Of a DNA stretch of 64,000 bases, positions 35,086 to 46,877 are shown one piece after another. The notes beneath the pieces were generated by a model, which saw only the letters and a program-made list of their open reading frames with translations, did no database searches and was not told the DNA's origin. The DNA is taken from positions 124,001 through 188,000 of the forward strand of contig CAJVGD010000016.1 in NCBI GenBank assembly GCA_910890315.1, read 5' to 3'. How positions within the stretch are numbered: position 1 is the stretch's first letter; every line of letters starts with the position of its first letter. The translations under genes were made by a program, and so were the position numbers. This stretch comes from Serendipita indica DSM 11827. Taxonomy: Eukaryota; Basidiomycota; Agaricomycetes; Sebacinales; Serendipitaceae.

Positions 35086-36580
35086 ATGCTTGTATCCACC
35101 CTCGTTTTTATCCTTGCACCATTTCTGGTGTCTTCGACGCCAGTCAATCGACCTACGTCTGGAGGAGCCGCATACTGTGAGTATCTCAAGGAGTGATCCG
35201 AGTGTCGCCTCTGATCCTGTTCTAGTCATGACAAACCTTGACGACAATGTCGTGGTGTCCAACAAAATATCTCCAGATGGGAAATTGGTAGGTTTGAGAC
35301 TTGACAATGAACGCTTGCTAAGCCCGCCATAGGCAATTGCCTGCACTACGAAGACGAGGGGCCGTGGATCAGCTGGAGTTGTTGCCAACCCTGGTGCTGA
35401 TCCTCTCTTCACGCAGGATAGTGTCAGGGTGTCTGGAAATAACTATATACTGTGAATGTCAGTACCTAGCTAGCTTGCAAAGTAGTCACCTCACAATGCC
35501 AACAGGCTGGATCAAATACTGTGGTCATGTTTAGGATTGATCCTAATGATCCGACTCGTCTAACCATGGTGGGCAACCCTGTATCCTCGGGAGGCGACTT
35601 TCCCGTCTCTATCGCGGTATCCGAAGCCAAGAATATGGTCTGTGTCCTCAACGGCGGTGAGGTCAATGGCGTGAAGTACGCAGCTTCATTACCTTATGAT
35701 CAAGCCTAATTCCCTATCCAGCTGCTTCAAGCCTGATCCTCAAGTCGGACTTCTGCCCATCCAAGGAACGAGGCGCTCATTAAACATCTCTCAGTCAACT
35801 CCTCCGACTGGGCCAGCAGGAACAGTGTCCGACATTCTCTTCAGTGCCGACAGCTCGAAACTTCTCGCAACTGTCAAGGGAACGCCACCCAATCCGGGAT
35901 TCCTAGCTGCCTGGAGTATATCTAACGATGGCTCTCTATCCAAGGACTTTGTTTCTTCAACTCCTGCGACGGGCGGGCTCCTGCCCTTCTCCGCCACTCC
36001 GATCAAGGACAAAAATGCCCTGCTCGTTACAGATCCGGGTGCCGGATTCTCTGTTTATGACCTCTCTGGCCTCAGTGTGGAGCAGAATAAACCGGCCTCG
36101 TCTAGTATCATTCCTGTCCAGGGCCAGAAAGCTGTTTGCTGGTCCGCCTTCTCTCCCAAGACGGGCAATTACTACCTCACTGGTATGCAATACGAACCTT
36201 TGGTTGTGTCAGAGGCTAATTAGTAACAGACATTGGCACTTCGACGGTTACCGAAGCAAGCGTCGACGGGAACCTCAAAGGAGCCGTAGTCAAACAATAC
36301 CCGTTGGCCGCCAACTCGTCAACTATTGATGTTGCGATTGCATCATTATCTTCAAATGAGTGAGCAAAGCAGTTTGTCCATTCCAAATATTCATCCCGCT
36401 GTCAGCTTTCTCTACGTCCTTTCTGCGTCCGCAAAGTCAATCGACGTCCTCGCTTTGAACGCGCCAGCCAACGCTAGACCCATACAGACACTTAAATTTG
36501 AGTCTGCCCTCAAATCCAAAGGAATTACCGTTGATGGGAATAGGGTGCAAGGCATGGCTGTTTTTGTCAGGGGCTCATAG
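35086..36580 (+). CDS. Secreted beta-propeller protein (lactonase / carboxymuconate cyclase-like)
   Basis: The start MLVSTLVFILAPFLVSSTPV is a secretion signal. After four or more short introns (one at about 35177-35225), the protein has repeated beta-propeller blades: NNYIYTVNAGSNTVVMFRID, FPVSIAVSEAKNMVCVLNGG, VSDILFSADSSKLLATVKGT, GLLPFSATPIKDKNALLVTD and AFSPKTGNYYLTDIGTSTVT. This blade pattern (YVxNxGSNTVxxFxID) is that of the seven-bladed lactonase family related to 6-phosphogluconolactonase and carboxymuconate cyclase. Secreted fungal members have no established substrate, so no reaction is claimed. It ends GMAVFVRGS at 36580. Confidence 0.78.
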
Positions 36581-36759
36581 GACATATGATTTCCACTGTT
36601 TCTTTATGTAATTTTGAGACAGAAGCACGTAGAAACGTTCGTTATTCCAGCTTGATCTCCACCTCGTTGCAATCAGTATCAGGCTCTCTGCTGTAAGGCC
36701 TTATTATCTCACCAAGACACTTCAAACTTCTCCTTTTGGAGAATAGTTTTCAAGTCATA

Positions 36760-38333
36760 ATGCTCCAGCATCACGAAGTCCCGAAACCTTTGGTGCGGTT
36801 CATCCCACCTTTGCAAGAACAGCGTCAAATCTTCCTCCTCAATGTCCTACGCGACGAGGATCCACAGCGCGTTCTGGATCTCGGTTGCGGCGAAGGATCA
36901 CTACTCGCTGCGATGTGCCAACCTGGCTTGGCACTTTCTTGTCGACCAGATTTCAACGAGAAATATGGGATAAATCCAAGCGCTCCTGTCCTTTCAGTAG
37001 CAGACAAGTATCCAGCAATAAACATAAACTGCATTCACGGACTTGACATCAGTGAGAAGTGTCTAGCACTGGCAAACGATATGATCAAGCCACCAAATGG
37101 TATGGTATTGCTCTATGATTTTATGAATACACGATTCATTTGCACAAAGATGAATCAGAGAGGCCCACATGGACGCGCCCCCGTCCACGATGGATAGAAA
37201 CCACAGTCTCGCTATGGAAAGGCGGATTACAATCATTCAATGACGAATTCAGAGGCCTTGACGTCATTACGGCAACAGAAGTGTACGTGAAACTCCATAA
37301 TTCCTTCCATGCAGACTCAAGAATCGCTAGGATTGAGCATCTTGCCGATGAAATTCTAGAGTGCTTTTGTCCCATGGTACTTGGAATATACGCGCCGAAA
37401 GTCCTTGTTATCACCACTCCCAACTACGATTTTAACGCATTGTTCTCTGCTCCAACTACAGCGCTAAACGAGATAGAGCCCATACGCGGAGGCTATCTGG
37501 ATCCTAGTGGTCGCACATCTCGCGTCTTTCGCCACCACGACCACAAATTTGAATGGACTAGAGACGAATTTCAACTCTGGTGCGAGGCAAATGCACGTCG
37601 TTGGGGTTACGACGTTTGTGTCTCTGGTATTGGCCAAAGCACTATAGCCGACCCTTGGCGCCGAGATGAAGAAGGAGGTCCTTATTATGCCACACAGGGA
37701 GCAATATTTCGCCGAAAAGAGCAGACCAGTGTTGCTGAGCGAGCAACCCTGCAAGAGGATGCGTATACTTTGATTGCTAGACTTGGTCTATCCACATCAC
37801 CACACGAGCTATTCGCTCGGCACATACACAAGGTTTATCCTAGCGCCTTCGACACACAATCGTTCACTCACGAGGAGATAAGATCTGCTGTTCAAACCGC
37901 ACTGGCCGACTCTCTATGGCAAGCTGAGGGAGATATCCACGAGCTGTGGAATTACGACGAGGTTTCGACTGCATGTGGAGGCAGACTAGAGAATCTATAT
38001 GATGCCCTCATAGCGGATGGAATCGCTGAAGCACCTGAAATGAACACCAATTGGAGCTGGGTGCAACCAGAACTGCGGGCGAGATGGGCGAGGCGCATAA
38101 GATGGAACAAATACACTCCAAGACGGGAAGAGAGTCTGTGGGAGTCCAAGTCGGATCACATACCGTCCTGGACTCATGGCGAACTCTCAGAGGGAGAGGT
38201 TTTGGGGTGCGGGAAGCCTCGAAGCCAGCGTATATCCGATACAGAAGAGTGGGAATCAGGTAACTCATGGGCTTCTGAAGACACCGACCACTGGAACATT
38301 TCTTCTTCATCATTCAGGTTGTCTGGATGGTAA
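36760..38333 (+). CDS. HEN1: Small RNA 2'-O-methyltransferase HEN1 homologue
   Basis: HEN1 adds a 2'-O-methyl group to the 3' terminal ribose of small RNAs. The start MLQHHEVPKPLVRFIPPLQE leads to an SAM-binding site VLDLGCGEGSLLAA (36874-36915) and ININCIHGLDIS. After the introns at 37100-37149 and 37283-37328, TATEVIEHL gives the metal ligands E-x-x-E-H, and FRHHDHKFEWTRDEF (37528-37572) supplies the histidine pair. These are the E/E/H/H ligands of the Hen1 active site. No dsRNA-binding domain precedes the catalytic domain. The C-terminal 220 residues are a less conserved, acidic and Trp-rich tail. The last codon may instead be a splice donor (TGG|TAAGA), so the 3' end could extend. Confidence 0.9.
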
Positions 38334-38460
38334 GAATACCAGTCTCACGGAGAATCTTATGAAACAAGAAACTCTTTATGATGGAACTCTCCCTTTCTAC
38401 TGACGCACCTACGAAAGTCGTCCAGTTTTGCATCTAAGACCCCGACCACAACTGCGTATT

Positions 38461-39835
38461 ATGTCGCTCGAAGGAACCAGCCATGACCCAACCAAAACGG
38501 AGATCTCCGACTGGTCTTATGTCTCCGAGGGTGGCGCGACGATGGTCTTCTCCTATGTCGGCGCCCCACATCCCGTCTTCAGTCATAGCGTAATCCGTGT
38601 GCGCAAGGCGCCGCTCAACAAACGCGATTTGATTAACGATATCGATGAAGAAGAGCCTGATGATCCATCGATTGCCTTTCAGAACGAGGTTACAGCACTG
38701 CTCATCCCCGCGATCCATCTCCCGCGTCTCGAGTCAGTCCACGTGACCCGCGAGTGGTTGAACGAGCTCTCGATCTCCGCACAGTCGAAGCGACCCGAGC
38801 TGAGAAAGGCAGCCGATGATATTGACCTAAGTAGGCGCAAGGCGGTCATTGCAACCGACTTGGTAGGAGGTAAAGGATGGGCTGTAGAAATCAAGGTCTT
38901 TCATGTCCGCACATTGATTATACGCGTTCTGAATTGAGCCCATAGCCAAAATGGGCCTTCTTGCCCAATCCTGCATATCTGTCATCCGAAACAAGGGAAA
39001 GCAAGATGAATAACTGTCGCTTCTGTATGCACTCTATCCACAAGACTGCAGGAGGTGAAACCGCTGCCGTTGGCTATTGTCCTCTAGACCTTTTCTCCGG
39101 AGAAGAGGGGCGTGTATCAAAAGCTCTACTCTGCTTGTGGAGGTCCTGGGTTGAGAAGGATGGTAACATTAACAATCTCAAGATATTTGTTGGCGGATCA
39201 CTGATAAAACCCGAACAAGTGCGCGATTCTTAAGTCACATTCTCCTTGTCCTGACCTCAATACAGGCTCTAAGGCAATTAGCCCCTCTCCTTGGGCAGCC
39301 CGATGCAACCGATATCAACGCCCTGTTTCCAGCCTTTAATCAGAAGCTGCTCCCACTATTGACCCAAACGAAGCTCTTATCGATCATGGCTGGACTTCAG
39401 CGGACGTTGGATGCGCTTGACCTCGAAGGGCTCTCCCGGCTCTGGAAAATCAGGCAAGGAGGAGAATCGCCTCTCGGCACAGGCCTGACGAATCCAAGTA
39501 TGGAGGAGTGGGTCGCGTTTGTCAAGGAATATATCGCTACCAATCAAGGGAGGGATTATTCCGCGGTACCACTGGAATCCATGAGTAGCGAGCAAATGAG
39601 ATTCTTTATTATGTCGTACCTCATGAGTACGACATTCAAAGATTGCTCAGTGATCCTGCGTGTCGGTTCCGATGTTCCAAACAGCATCACCGCCATCGAT
39701 TTAGACCCTAAGCAAATCGATAGACTTCATAACTGGGAACTACAAGACCGTGATATTGTGGCCAATTTTCAAGAGAGCGTCGCAGAAGGCTGGGTCAAGA
39801 AGGACCCGTGTGTGGATGCGGGAAGTTCGCAGTAG
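38461..39835 (+). CDS. IPK1: Inositol-pentakisphosphate 2-kinase
   Basis: Phosphorylates the 2-position of IP5 to give phytate (IP6), a cofactor for mRNA export and signalling. The N-lobe reads DWSYVSEGGATMVFSYVG (glycine-rich EGGA loop, 38500-38560). After splicing near 38894-38947, VEIKPKWAFLPNPAYL is followed by CRFCMHSIHK and GYCPLDLFSGE. This EIKPKxGFLP / RFCMHQ / YCPLDLFS series is diagnostic of the Ins_P5_2-kin family. The ATP-metal site is in TAIDLDPKQIDRLHNWELQD (about 39700-39750), and it ends VDAGSSQ at 39835. It lies 127 bp downstream of HEN1 on the same strand. Length of about 400 residues fits fungal Ipk1. Confidence 0.88.
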
Positions 39836-39965
39836 CTAATAGTTCAAACAAATAGTCTTAGATTCCATGTTGGTACGAATCAAGATATAGAGTGACAAAT
39901 AAAGATAGCCCTAATGTGCGTGGGCAGAGAGAACCGTCCTTCCATTGGGTTGTGTAAGCTTGCTT

Positions 39966-40883
39966 CTAGCTTTCGGGCATGCGTTCGGTACTAGGTTGGT
40001 TTTGGCACAAGGAAACACTGTCGATGGGGGTCGTGTTTTGAACGAGACTCGCGGTCGATTTGTTCTTCGCAACCTCATTCTCTTCCTCCGCTCCTGATTC
40101 AATGAATTGGGCATGCATCCGCGGTGTTGATGGAATTGACGCTGGTACGACGACTATGCTGGGCGTATTCTCCTGTTCTTCGGACGGCGTGGGAGGAGCA
40201 GCAACTGAAGGCTCGGTGCCTTCTTCACTATATTTGAGATCTACGGGAGTCTCCGATGCCGCCCCGCGAGTTGCCGGCGGCTGCCCCGCTTCGGTGGCTG
40301 TTACGGCGTCGGTATTCGACATCTCTGGACGAGTAACGTTTGGACTAGACTCCTCTGTCTCCATACGGGACTCTGTCTTATATATTTCTGCTTGGGACGG
40401 GACTGTCGAAAGGACTGGCCGTTTGCTCGGCTTCTTCCAAAACTTGAGTGAGCCGACTCTGGCACGCTTGTGCGCCGCCTGAGTGTTCACAGTTCCGTCT
40501 TCTGAGGCAGACCGGCGGAGTTCCAGGTCCTCTTTCGGGACCGTCAGGGAGTCTGACGGCGAGCTCGACGTGGCCGTATTCGAACCGAGGGGTGCTTCGC
40601 TTTTGTTGTCGGCACTCTTTGCAGCAAGTCTCTCTTCTAGGATTCTTGCAGAACTCAGGGTGTAGTTTGTGCCCCCCGGTCGCTGCCGTTGTCGGTTGAT
40701 GATATTTTGGCGGGCGGCGACACCCAGACGATTGTGAAACTTCTCCCTCTTAGCCCACATCTCCGTTTCTGGAAGAGGTGCAAATTTGACGCCGCTCAGC
40801 GCCGGCATTGGCTCCTCGTCATATCGCAGGATCCCCCGGGCGTAAGCATGGTTCGCAGGAGCTGACACGGCACGACTGAGCAT
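39966..40883 (-). CDS. Hypothetical disordered protein
   Basis: A single 305-codon frame with no intron. I do not recognise the family. The N-terminal 100 residues look ordered and conserved-like: MLSRAVSAPANHAYARGILR, MWAKREKFHNRLGVAARQNI, TNYTLSSARILEERLAAKS. The rest is low in hydrophobics and rich in Ser, Thr, Glu and Pro. A basic cluster KRARVGSLKFWKKPSKRP (about 40430-40475) would serve as a nuclear localisation signal. The frame ends at 39966, converging with IPK1 (130 bp between stops), and starts 137 bp downstream of the CCDC174 stop. Long uninterrupted frame and biased composition support a real gene. Confidence 0.6.
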   Translation of the reverse strand: MLSRAVSAPANHAYARGILRYDEEPMPALSGVKFAPLPETEMWAKREKFHNRLGVAARQNIINRQRQRPGGTNYTLSSARILEERLAAKSADNKSEAPLGSNTATSSSPSDSLTVPKEDLELRRSASEDGTVNTQAAHKRARVGSLKFWKKPSKRPVLSTVPSQAEIYKTESRMETEESSPNVTRPEMSNTDAVTATEAGQPPATRGAASETPVDLKYSEEGTEPSVAAPPTPSEEQENTPSIVVVPASIPSTPRMHAQFIESGAEEENEVAKNKSTASLVQNTTPIDSVSLCQNQPSTERMPES

Positions 40884-41020
40884 AAATCACGAGTTTTTTG
40901 CTGTATAAATCTCATTAATAAGGGGCATTCATAGCGTTGTAATATTTTTTACAGACTTATGGAGTTCAGCGCTCGGTCGTGGAGAGGTCAAAAGTCGGAT
41001 CTTCATCGTAAGATCATCAG

Positions 41021-42177
41021 CTACCCAGCACCACCCAGCTCTCTCGACATTTTAGCTAGAAAGTCCATTGCATCTAGCGAGCCTTCCTGGACCTTTGGCT
41101 TCGGTGCAGGGCTAGCTGAAGATGTCGAAACCTCGGGCTCGCTCTTTTTCTGTCTCTTTGCATTAAGCAGTGCTCTTCGTTCTTCTAGCCCCCTCTTTCG
41201 CTTCGAAATTGCTTTGCTGACTACCTGTATTTCATTCTCTGAACCCTCCTGTACCTCGTCTCGGGCTCCTCTCGCCTCCCGAGTTTTGATGGTCTCGTCT
41301 CGTCGTCCAAGTAGTTCGTCCATCTGTCTCTGACGAGTTTCCGCATCTCCTGAGAACTGATAGAAGGCAGCACCCTTTGCCCGGTTCTCGTTCGTCGCGT
41401 CGTAATGTTTATTCAGAGGATCTTCTGCTGTGTCCTCCATGATTTTAGCGACTCGCTCAGCTGTTGGTTCATAAACAGGAAAATTTGAGATGTGATGCCC
41501 ACGGATGACCGTCGGACTTTCAAAAGTAAGCACGCCTTTCTCGAGCAGGGTATAGACTTACTCATCATCTCCAGGCAAAGTCTCCTGGCCAGCTCGAGCC
41601 AGATATTCTCTCGGGACCTCACTTCGTCGTACTTGTCTGCTACGGCCGAACTCGTCTGTAATCTCCACCAGAGGATCATATGTTGACGGTTGGGCATCCA
41701 CATCTGACGGCACTGTCGACTCCTCATCAGATTCATATCCGACAGTATTTTGAGAATCGAACTGTCAACAGTCAGGGTCTATTTTGGTCCAGCACCGGCA
41801 CTTACGTCAACCAAAAGATTGTCCAGTTGAGCGCTCGTCATGCCGCCAGTCCTTCCACGTTGTAGCTTATTGTAGATCTCTGCTTTCTTCTTGAGTCTCT
41901 CCTCCACAGACTCTGCTGTTCGTGCGTTCAACTTTGCCCACGCTGCGTCGTCTTTCGCCTGACGAGCCGCGACACCTTTGTTGGGCCGTGTCCAGAGATT
42001 ATCTTTCTGGAAGGATCAGATATCATTTATTTCGTCCAAGTTGATACATACCTTCCTGGGCTGCTTCTTTTCTTGTGTCGCCCCGGCCGCTCGTCGTTCG
42101 GCCACCATTGCTTTGAGAGCAAGCATTGTAGAAGATGTTCCAGTGACGGATCCTTCGACATTTTCTCTGCTTTCCAT
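41021..42177 (-). CDS. CCDC174-like coiled-coil protein
   Basis: The start MESRENVEGSVTGTSSTMLA is followed by basic, charged helices: LKAMVAERRAAGATQEKKQP, NLWTRPNKGVAARQAKDDA, WAKLNARTAESVEERLKKKA. Then comes an acidic segment around DEESTVPSDVDAQ, EITDEFGRSRQVRRSEV, and RAKGAAFYQFSGDAETRQRQ, followed by a long charged coiled coil ending MSRELGGAG. The (D)EFGRxR block followed by a FYxFSxDxExRQxQMxEL block is the pattern I associate with CCDC174, a nuclear protein linked to the exon-junction complex in animals. Introns lie near 41535, 41770 and 42009. The start is 132 bp from that of FAN1 on the other strand. Confidence 0.6.
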
Positions 42178-42309
42178 TATTACGTGATAAATAGGGCAAT
42201 GTGAACGGGACCAAGCAAGGTGCATACACACTTGATCTCCGCTCTTCGTTTGACACGAGCTGGGGCGCATTCTTTCGCGCGCGTGCATCCTAATTGAACT
42301 ACCCTTGGG

Positions 42310-45300
42310 ATGTCGTTCTCCAAGGAGTCAACAGTTATCTCCTTCGGAGATGGGTCTCCTGCTCTTGCGCTGAACGAGCTGCCTTCCGAAGAAATTGATG
42401 TTGAGCTGCCGAAATGGCCCCTAGAGGAGAACATGTATATCAAGGTATTCAAAGGTCAGTGCATTCCCGTTGCGCACGTCCCTCAAGTCATTCGATTTGC
42501 CACCCGTGTTTGACACCAAACTAGATGCTATGACGACTGTATTGGAGCATGAGAGTTTCCTATTCTCCGAATCCGAGAAAATTTATCTACGAGAGCTCGA
42601 GTCGTTGCCCCGTACGTCGAATAGCCCTTGGATCTTCTTGACTTCCAACGCCAGCAGTCAACGCATTATATCTCTTAATACGGCTATCTTTGCGGAAGCC
42701 AGGATGGTTTCGACTCTCTGATTTTGCTAGCTATCGCGAGGCGTTTGACGACGCACGCCAACTAGACATGGCCTACGAAATACTGTGCCGACGAGCAGAT
42801 ACGAACGAAACCGAGGACCACCAATCAAGAAATGGATCTCTCGCGATACGCCAATTGACCTCACTCTCGACTCGGATGATGAGGACGAACCGCAGGCGGC
42901 TGAAGAGAAACCAAACGAGGGACAGAAGAATGACCCAAGGTCAGACACAACGGACGATTCTTTGTTCACTTTTCACGCTTCATGCCACGAATTTGCCGAT
43001 CTCTCTGAATTACTTCAATTGCTACTCAAGGACGAGTTGGACAAGTTGGCAAAATCGTTCAAGTTGAAGATACAAGGCCAAAAGGTGAGCTTCACTATCC
43101 AGAATAATTTATTTTAACCCTAGAAGCGAGGAGATTTGGTGGCCGCACTCTTAAAGCAGACGAGCTCTCAAGGCATTATCTCCTACTTTCAACCAAAGCC
43201 TCTTCAACAAGCCAACGGTCTCAAAACAAAGTATCCAAAAGGGTCAATAGGAAATCGGCTTCGAGAGCTGGCTATGAAGTCCCTTGGTACGCACCTAGAT
43301 AGAGACTGAACTATGATTGATACTTTTCGTCGCTATAGGCAAGTGCATAAAAATTAACGAACGAGTTATTGCGCTCATTCGTAGACTCAATCTTGTGTAT
43401 TTCCGAACAACTGCATTTGAGGAGAAACTGCTCGTTCCAGCCATCCTAGTAGCCAGCAAGAAGCGCCAATATGCTCCCTACGAAACAAAACGCAGCTCTA
43501 ACATATTTCCTTCGCGAGACGCTTTGCTTGAGTACGAGGCGGCCCTTGCCCTAGAACGCAAGGTGGAGGATCTGACGGCGTGCTACTCAAATAGTCGATC
43601 GAGCGAAATGGAAAAGCAGGAAACCGAAATATGGCTCATTCGGGCTTATAATGAAGTCATGGGCTTGTTTGAGGGTGCCGTAGAGAGGGTGTACAGGGAA
43701 AGGACGGGTTTGGAAAGATTCGAGGCTGGTAAGCATCCCTTATATTCAATGGAATATCTAATGACCTGATAAAAGGCTACGTCTACGTTCGAACCTTGCA
43801 CCACCTAGCGACGATAGTTGGTCAATTAGATGAAGTGGACACGGAAATCCGGATCCTAGAGAAGTTACTTGCTCAAGATCGTTGGCTACTTGGGAAGCGA
43901 GGGTACAGAAGACACTCTGTGTATTCACAACCTAACAATCCTTCAGAAGTTGGTATGATCGACTCGCTTGTATCTTCATGAAGAAACCAACTACGCAAAC
44001 GGGGTTAGAGAAGGCTTATGGAATCATAACAACTGCGTTGATTGATGTTGAAACGAGATTACGTACGTTTCTTTGCTACTCCTGATGTGCCTTTGAACAT
44101 TGCTCAGGATACCGACCAAAGCTTGTCCGCCGCCTTGCACGCGTGGAACGGCAACTCGAAGTCGAAGAGGATCAGACGCACTCTTGTGATACCACTCTTC
44201 AGAAATGCAAGGAGCGCTTATATCACCGGCGAATGTGTTCGTCCAGAGGAGCCCGAGGTCGACAATCCTTTCGGACTCGTAAGGCCGCAGCTTAAAGTAG
44301 ATGAAGATAAAATTTTGCTCGAAAGTCGCTGACTGTTCATAGAAACGCTCGAGCGGAAGAACTGCCTGGCTTGGACGAGACGAGGTCCCGACCACTGTTG
44401 AAGATTTTGCGATTCAATACTATGAGGGCAAAGGATTCAAGGGGTCTGTTGCTATTATTAGACTTTCATTATTGCTCACGTACTTCAGGTTACATTGCGA
44501 AGGCAGCATTGTCCGATTCATCTTTGCTCTCCTCTTTCACGACATCTTGTTCATGCCAGTCAATGGAGCATTTGAGACTCCATACCAGACTGGACCTCTG
44601 GATCTCGCCCTCGACGTCTTTTATAGTGCCAGGAAGGAGGCCATCGACGCGAGGCTCAATCAAATTCTGAACGGAGATGCATTGAACATTGCCACATTTA
44701 TTGACGAGGAAAACAGAGAAAAGCAGACGTTTTACGTTGGCTCGCGGTGGGATAAATTCAAACGCGAGGAAATCTTGGAGATTATCGAGGTGTGCCTGGT
44801 CTGTCAAGTATCAGCCTTGGGTATTCACCATTGTAGTGTTTGGAACCCAGCGTTCTCCATTCCATTTGTTTACAGCAAGTACATGACTTTGAGGGTTCCG
44901 GAGGCGGCGTGCCGGACCTGATAATCTGGAATTACAAGAAGCGAGATGCTCGGTTCGTCGAAGTCAAGAGTCCAAATGACAAGCTTATGGAGACACAAAA
45001 GGCAAGGTCACATTTTCAGGCCAAGAATATGAGTCTTACCCATTTCAGATTTGGATCGATACCCTGTTGTCTGCCGGTGCTCAAGTTGAGCTTTGTCACG
45101 TCGAAGAGTTGCAGGATAAGAAGAGGCGGATCACCAAGAAAGAAGAGAAGAACGAAAAAGCTCGCACTCGCCGTCAGAGCAAGAGTCTATCGCGTGCAAG
45201 CTCTGTTGCAGCATCCGTTGCTTCGAGAAGAAGTCAATCTGTGCAAGATACGAGCACCCAGGCTGGATCCTCTAGAGGCACGTCAGTTGCAAGCGCCATC

Positions 45301-45474
45301 GTGATTGAATCCGAGGAAGAGGACGAACCGATGGTGGAAGAGGCGGCTGATGAGCTCTATGATGAAATGGAACCGAGTGACGACGAGCAACCCGTTGCAA
45401 AGAAGCACGGCAAGAGACTTCTCGAGGTGACGGAGGATGTGCATGCTCAGCAGACGAAGCGTCAGAAACGGTAG
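42310..45474 (+). CDS. FAN1: FAN1-type structure-specific DNA-repair nuclease
   Basis: FAN1 resolves DNA interstrand cross-links using a PD-(D/E)XK nuclease of the VRR-NUC type. The N-terminus MSFSKESTVISFGDGSPALA precedes YLRELESLP ... RLCLRKPGWFRLSDF, the usual fungal FAN1 SAP-like region. The central TPR-like part includes VYVRTLHHLATIVGQLDEVD and RWYDRLVLYLHEETNY. In the catalytic domain, SIVRFIFALLFHDILF is followed by ETPYQTGPLDLALDVFYSA, then GVPDLIIWN (catalytic Asp, near 44910), ARFVEVKSPNDKL (E-x-K, near 44950-44985) and IWIDTLLSAGAQVELCHVEE. A Lys/Arg- and then Glu/Asp-rich tail of about 120 residues follows the nuclease domain. Many short introns. It converges with SER1, only 32 bp between stops. 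Confidence 0.9.
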
Positions 45475-45506
45475 ACGATCTTTATTTCTTGGCAGTACTA
45501 GCTTTT

Positions 45507-46776
45507 CTATGTAGAAGAGTTTAGAAAGTTTGTCAAAACAGTCGCGACTGTATCTGCATTTTCTTGGGTGATGGCGTTGTAGAGCGAGATTCGGAAGCCT
45601 CCTACAGATCTAGGCCGCGTCAGTTTGTGGAATAGAATGGTCAAACGCATACCTATGTCCCTTGACTCCCCGTAGACCCTTTGCCTCTGTTGCCTCTAGA
45701 AATGCCTTTTCCTTGTCCGGTTGGAGGAAGACGAATGTGACATTCATCCAGCTCCTACTACCCGGGAGAACGTTGATTCGTATCAGTCCCTTTTCTTGGA
45801 GCTTTTCCAACGCGCCGTAGATTGTCTCTTGTTTCTGGTAGTTTCGCTCCTCGAGTGGGACCAGGCCACCTTTGGCAGCAATGTCCTTGGCCACTAGGAG
45901 AGAGACATACATGGAAAACATGGGTGGTGTATTGTACAGGCTTCCGTTGTCGGCCAAGGTCTTGTAGGATAATGTGAGAGGAACGACCGGTGCGCCGAGT
46001 TTGTGTGCGGCGTCGACATCGACCAGAAGATCTTTGCGGACGATGAGGATCGTTAGGCCGGCTGGACCAACATTCTTCTGTGCCCCTCCGTAGATCATCC
46101 CATACGAACTGATGTTGGGTATCGGTCTTGAGAGGAAAGAAGAGGAAAAGTCGGCGATGATAGGAGGATCAATGTTGTCCTGGAACTGGTTGAGTGGGAA
46201 TGCTGTCGAGACTGCTTGGGAAGAGGCGAATTGGACGCCGTTGACGGTCTCATTTTCGCAGTAGTAGACAAAGGCGGTTTGGGCGGGTGGGGACCACTTA
46301 TAGGCGTCTAGCGGTGGTACACATTCAAACGACTTTCCATCTTTTGAATATGCTCTCGAGTCTGCTGCAATGTTGACGTTGACACCAACAGAGCCAGCCA
46401 GTCGCTTGCCCTCTTCCGACGCCTTTTTGCTCCAAGTCCCTGTCACGACATAGTCAATGTACGTCTCTGATGCAGGGATTTCGGGATGGAGGAGTTTGAA
46501 CCTCGACAGCAAGTTGAGGACAATCGAGGAAAAGACGAGGGATGCGCCACCCTGGGCAAAGAGGATCTCGTGCGTCTGTGGGACGTTGAGTAAGGAGCGC
46601 AGAGTGGCCGAGAGATCGTTTGTGAGTTGTTGAAACTCTTTTGAGCGATGTGATATTTCTGTAATGCCCATTCCTGTGCCATTGTAGTTCAAAAGGCCCC
46701 TCGCTGCCTCTTGGAGGACATGCTCTGGCAATGCAGACGGTCCAGCTCCCAGATTTAATACGTCTTTGCGTTCCAT
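45507..46776 (-). CDS. SER1: Phosphoserine aminotransferase
   Basis: A PLP enzyme that converts 3-phosphohydroxypyruvate and glutamate to phosphoserine in serine synthesis. The start MERKDVLNLGAGPSALPEHV carries the family's GAGPxxLP motif. GMGITEISHRSKEFQ, LFAQGGASLVFSSIVLNLLS and DYVVTGTWSKKA follow. The PLP lysine lies in SYGMIYGGAQKNVGPAGLTI (about 46050-46110). TPPMFSMYV is also typical. The ORF runs to intron 45610-45650, after which SVGGFRISLYNAITQENADT ends the protein at 45507, giving a normal length of about 400 residues. Divergent from the NADH dehydrogenase gene with 101 bp between starts. Confidence 0.95.
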
Positions 46777-46877
46777 TATTGTCCTTAGGAAAATTGCAGG
46801 AATAGGGAAAGATCCAAGGATCGATTGACTCGGACTTGTTGCTTTGTTTCCGAGCTTGTAGCTTGTCCTCGACCGTC

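Noticed and set aside
34870-35412. 180-codon minus-strand frame
   Set aside because: Antisense to the start of the beta-propeller gene, whose signal peptide and blades support the plus strand.
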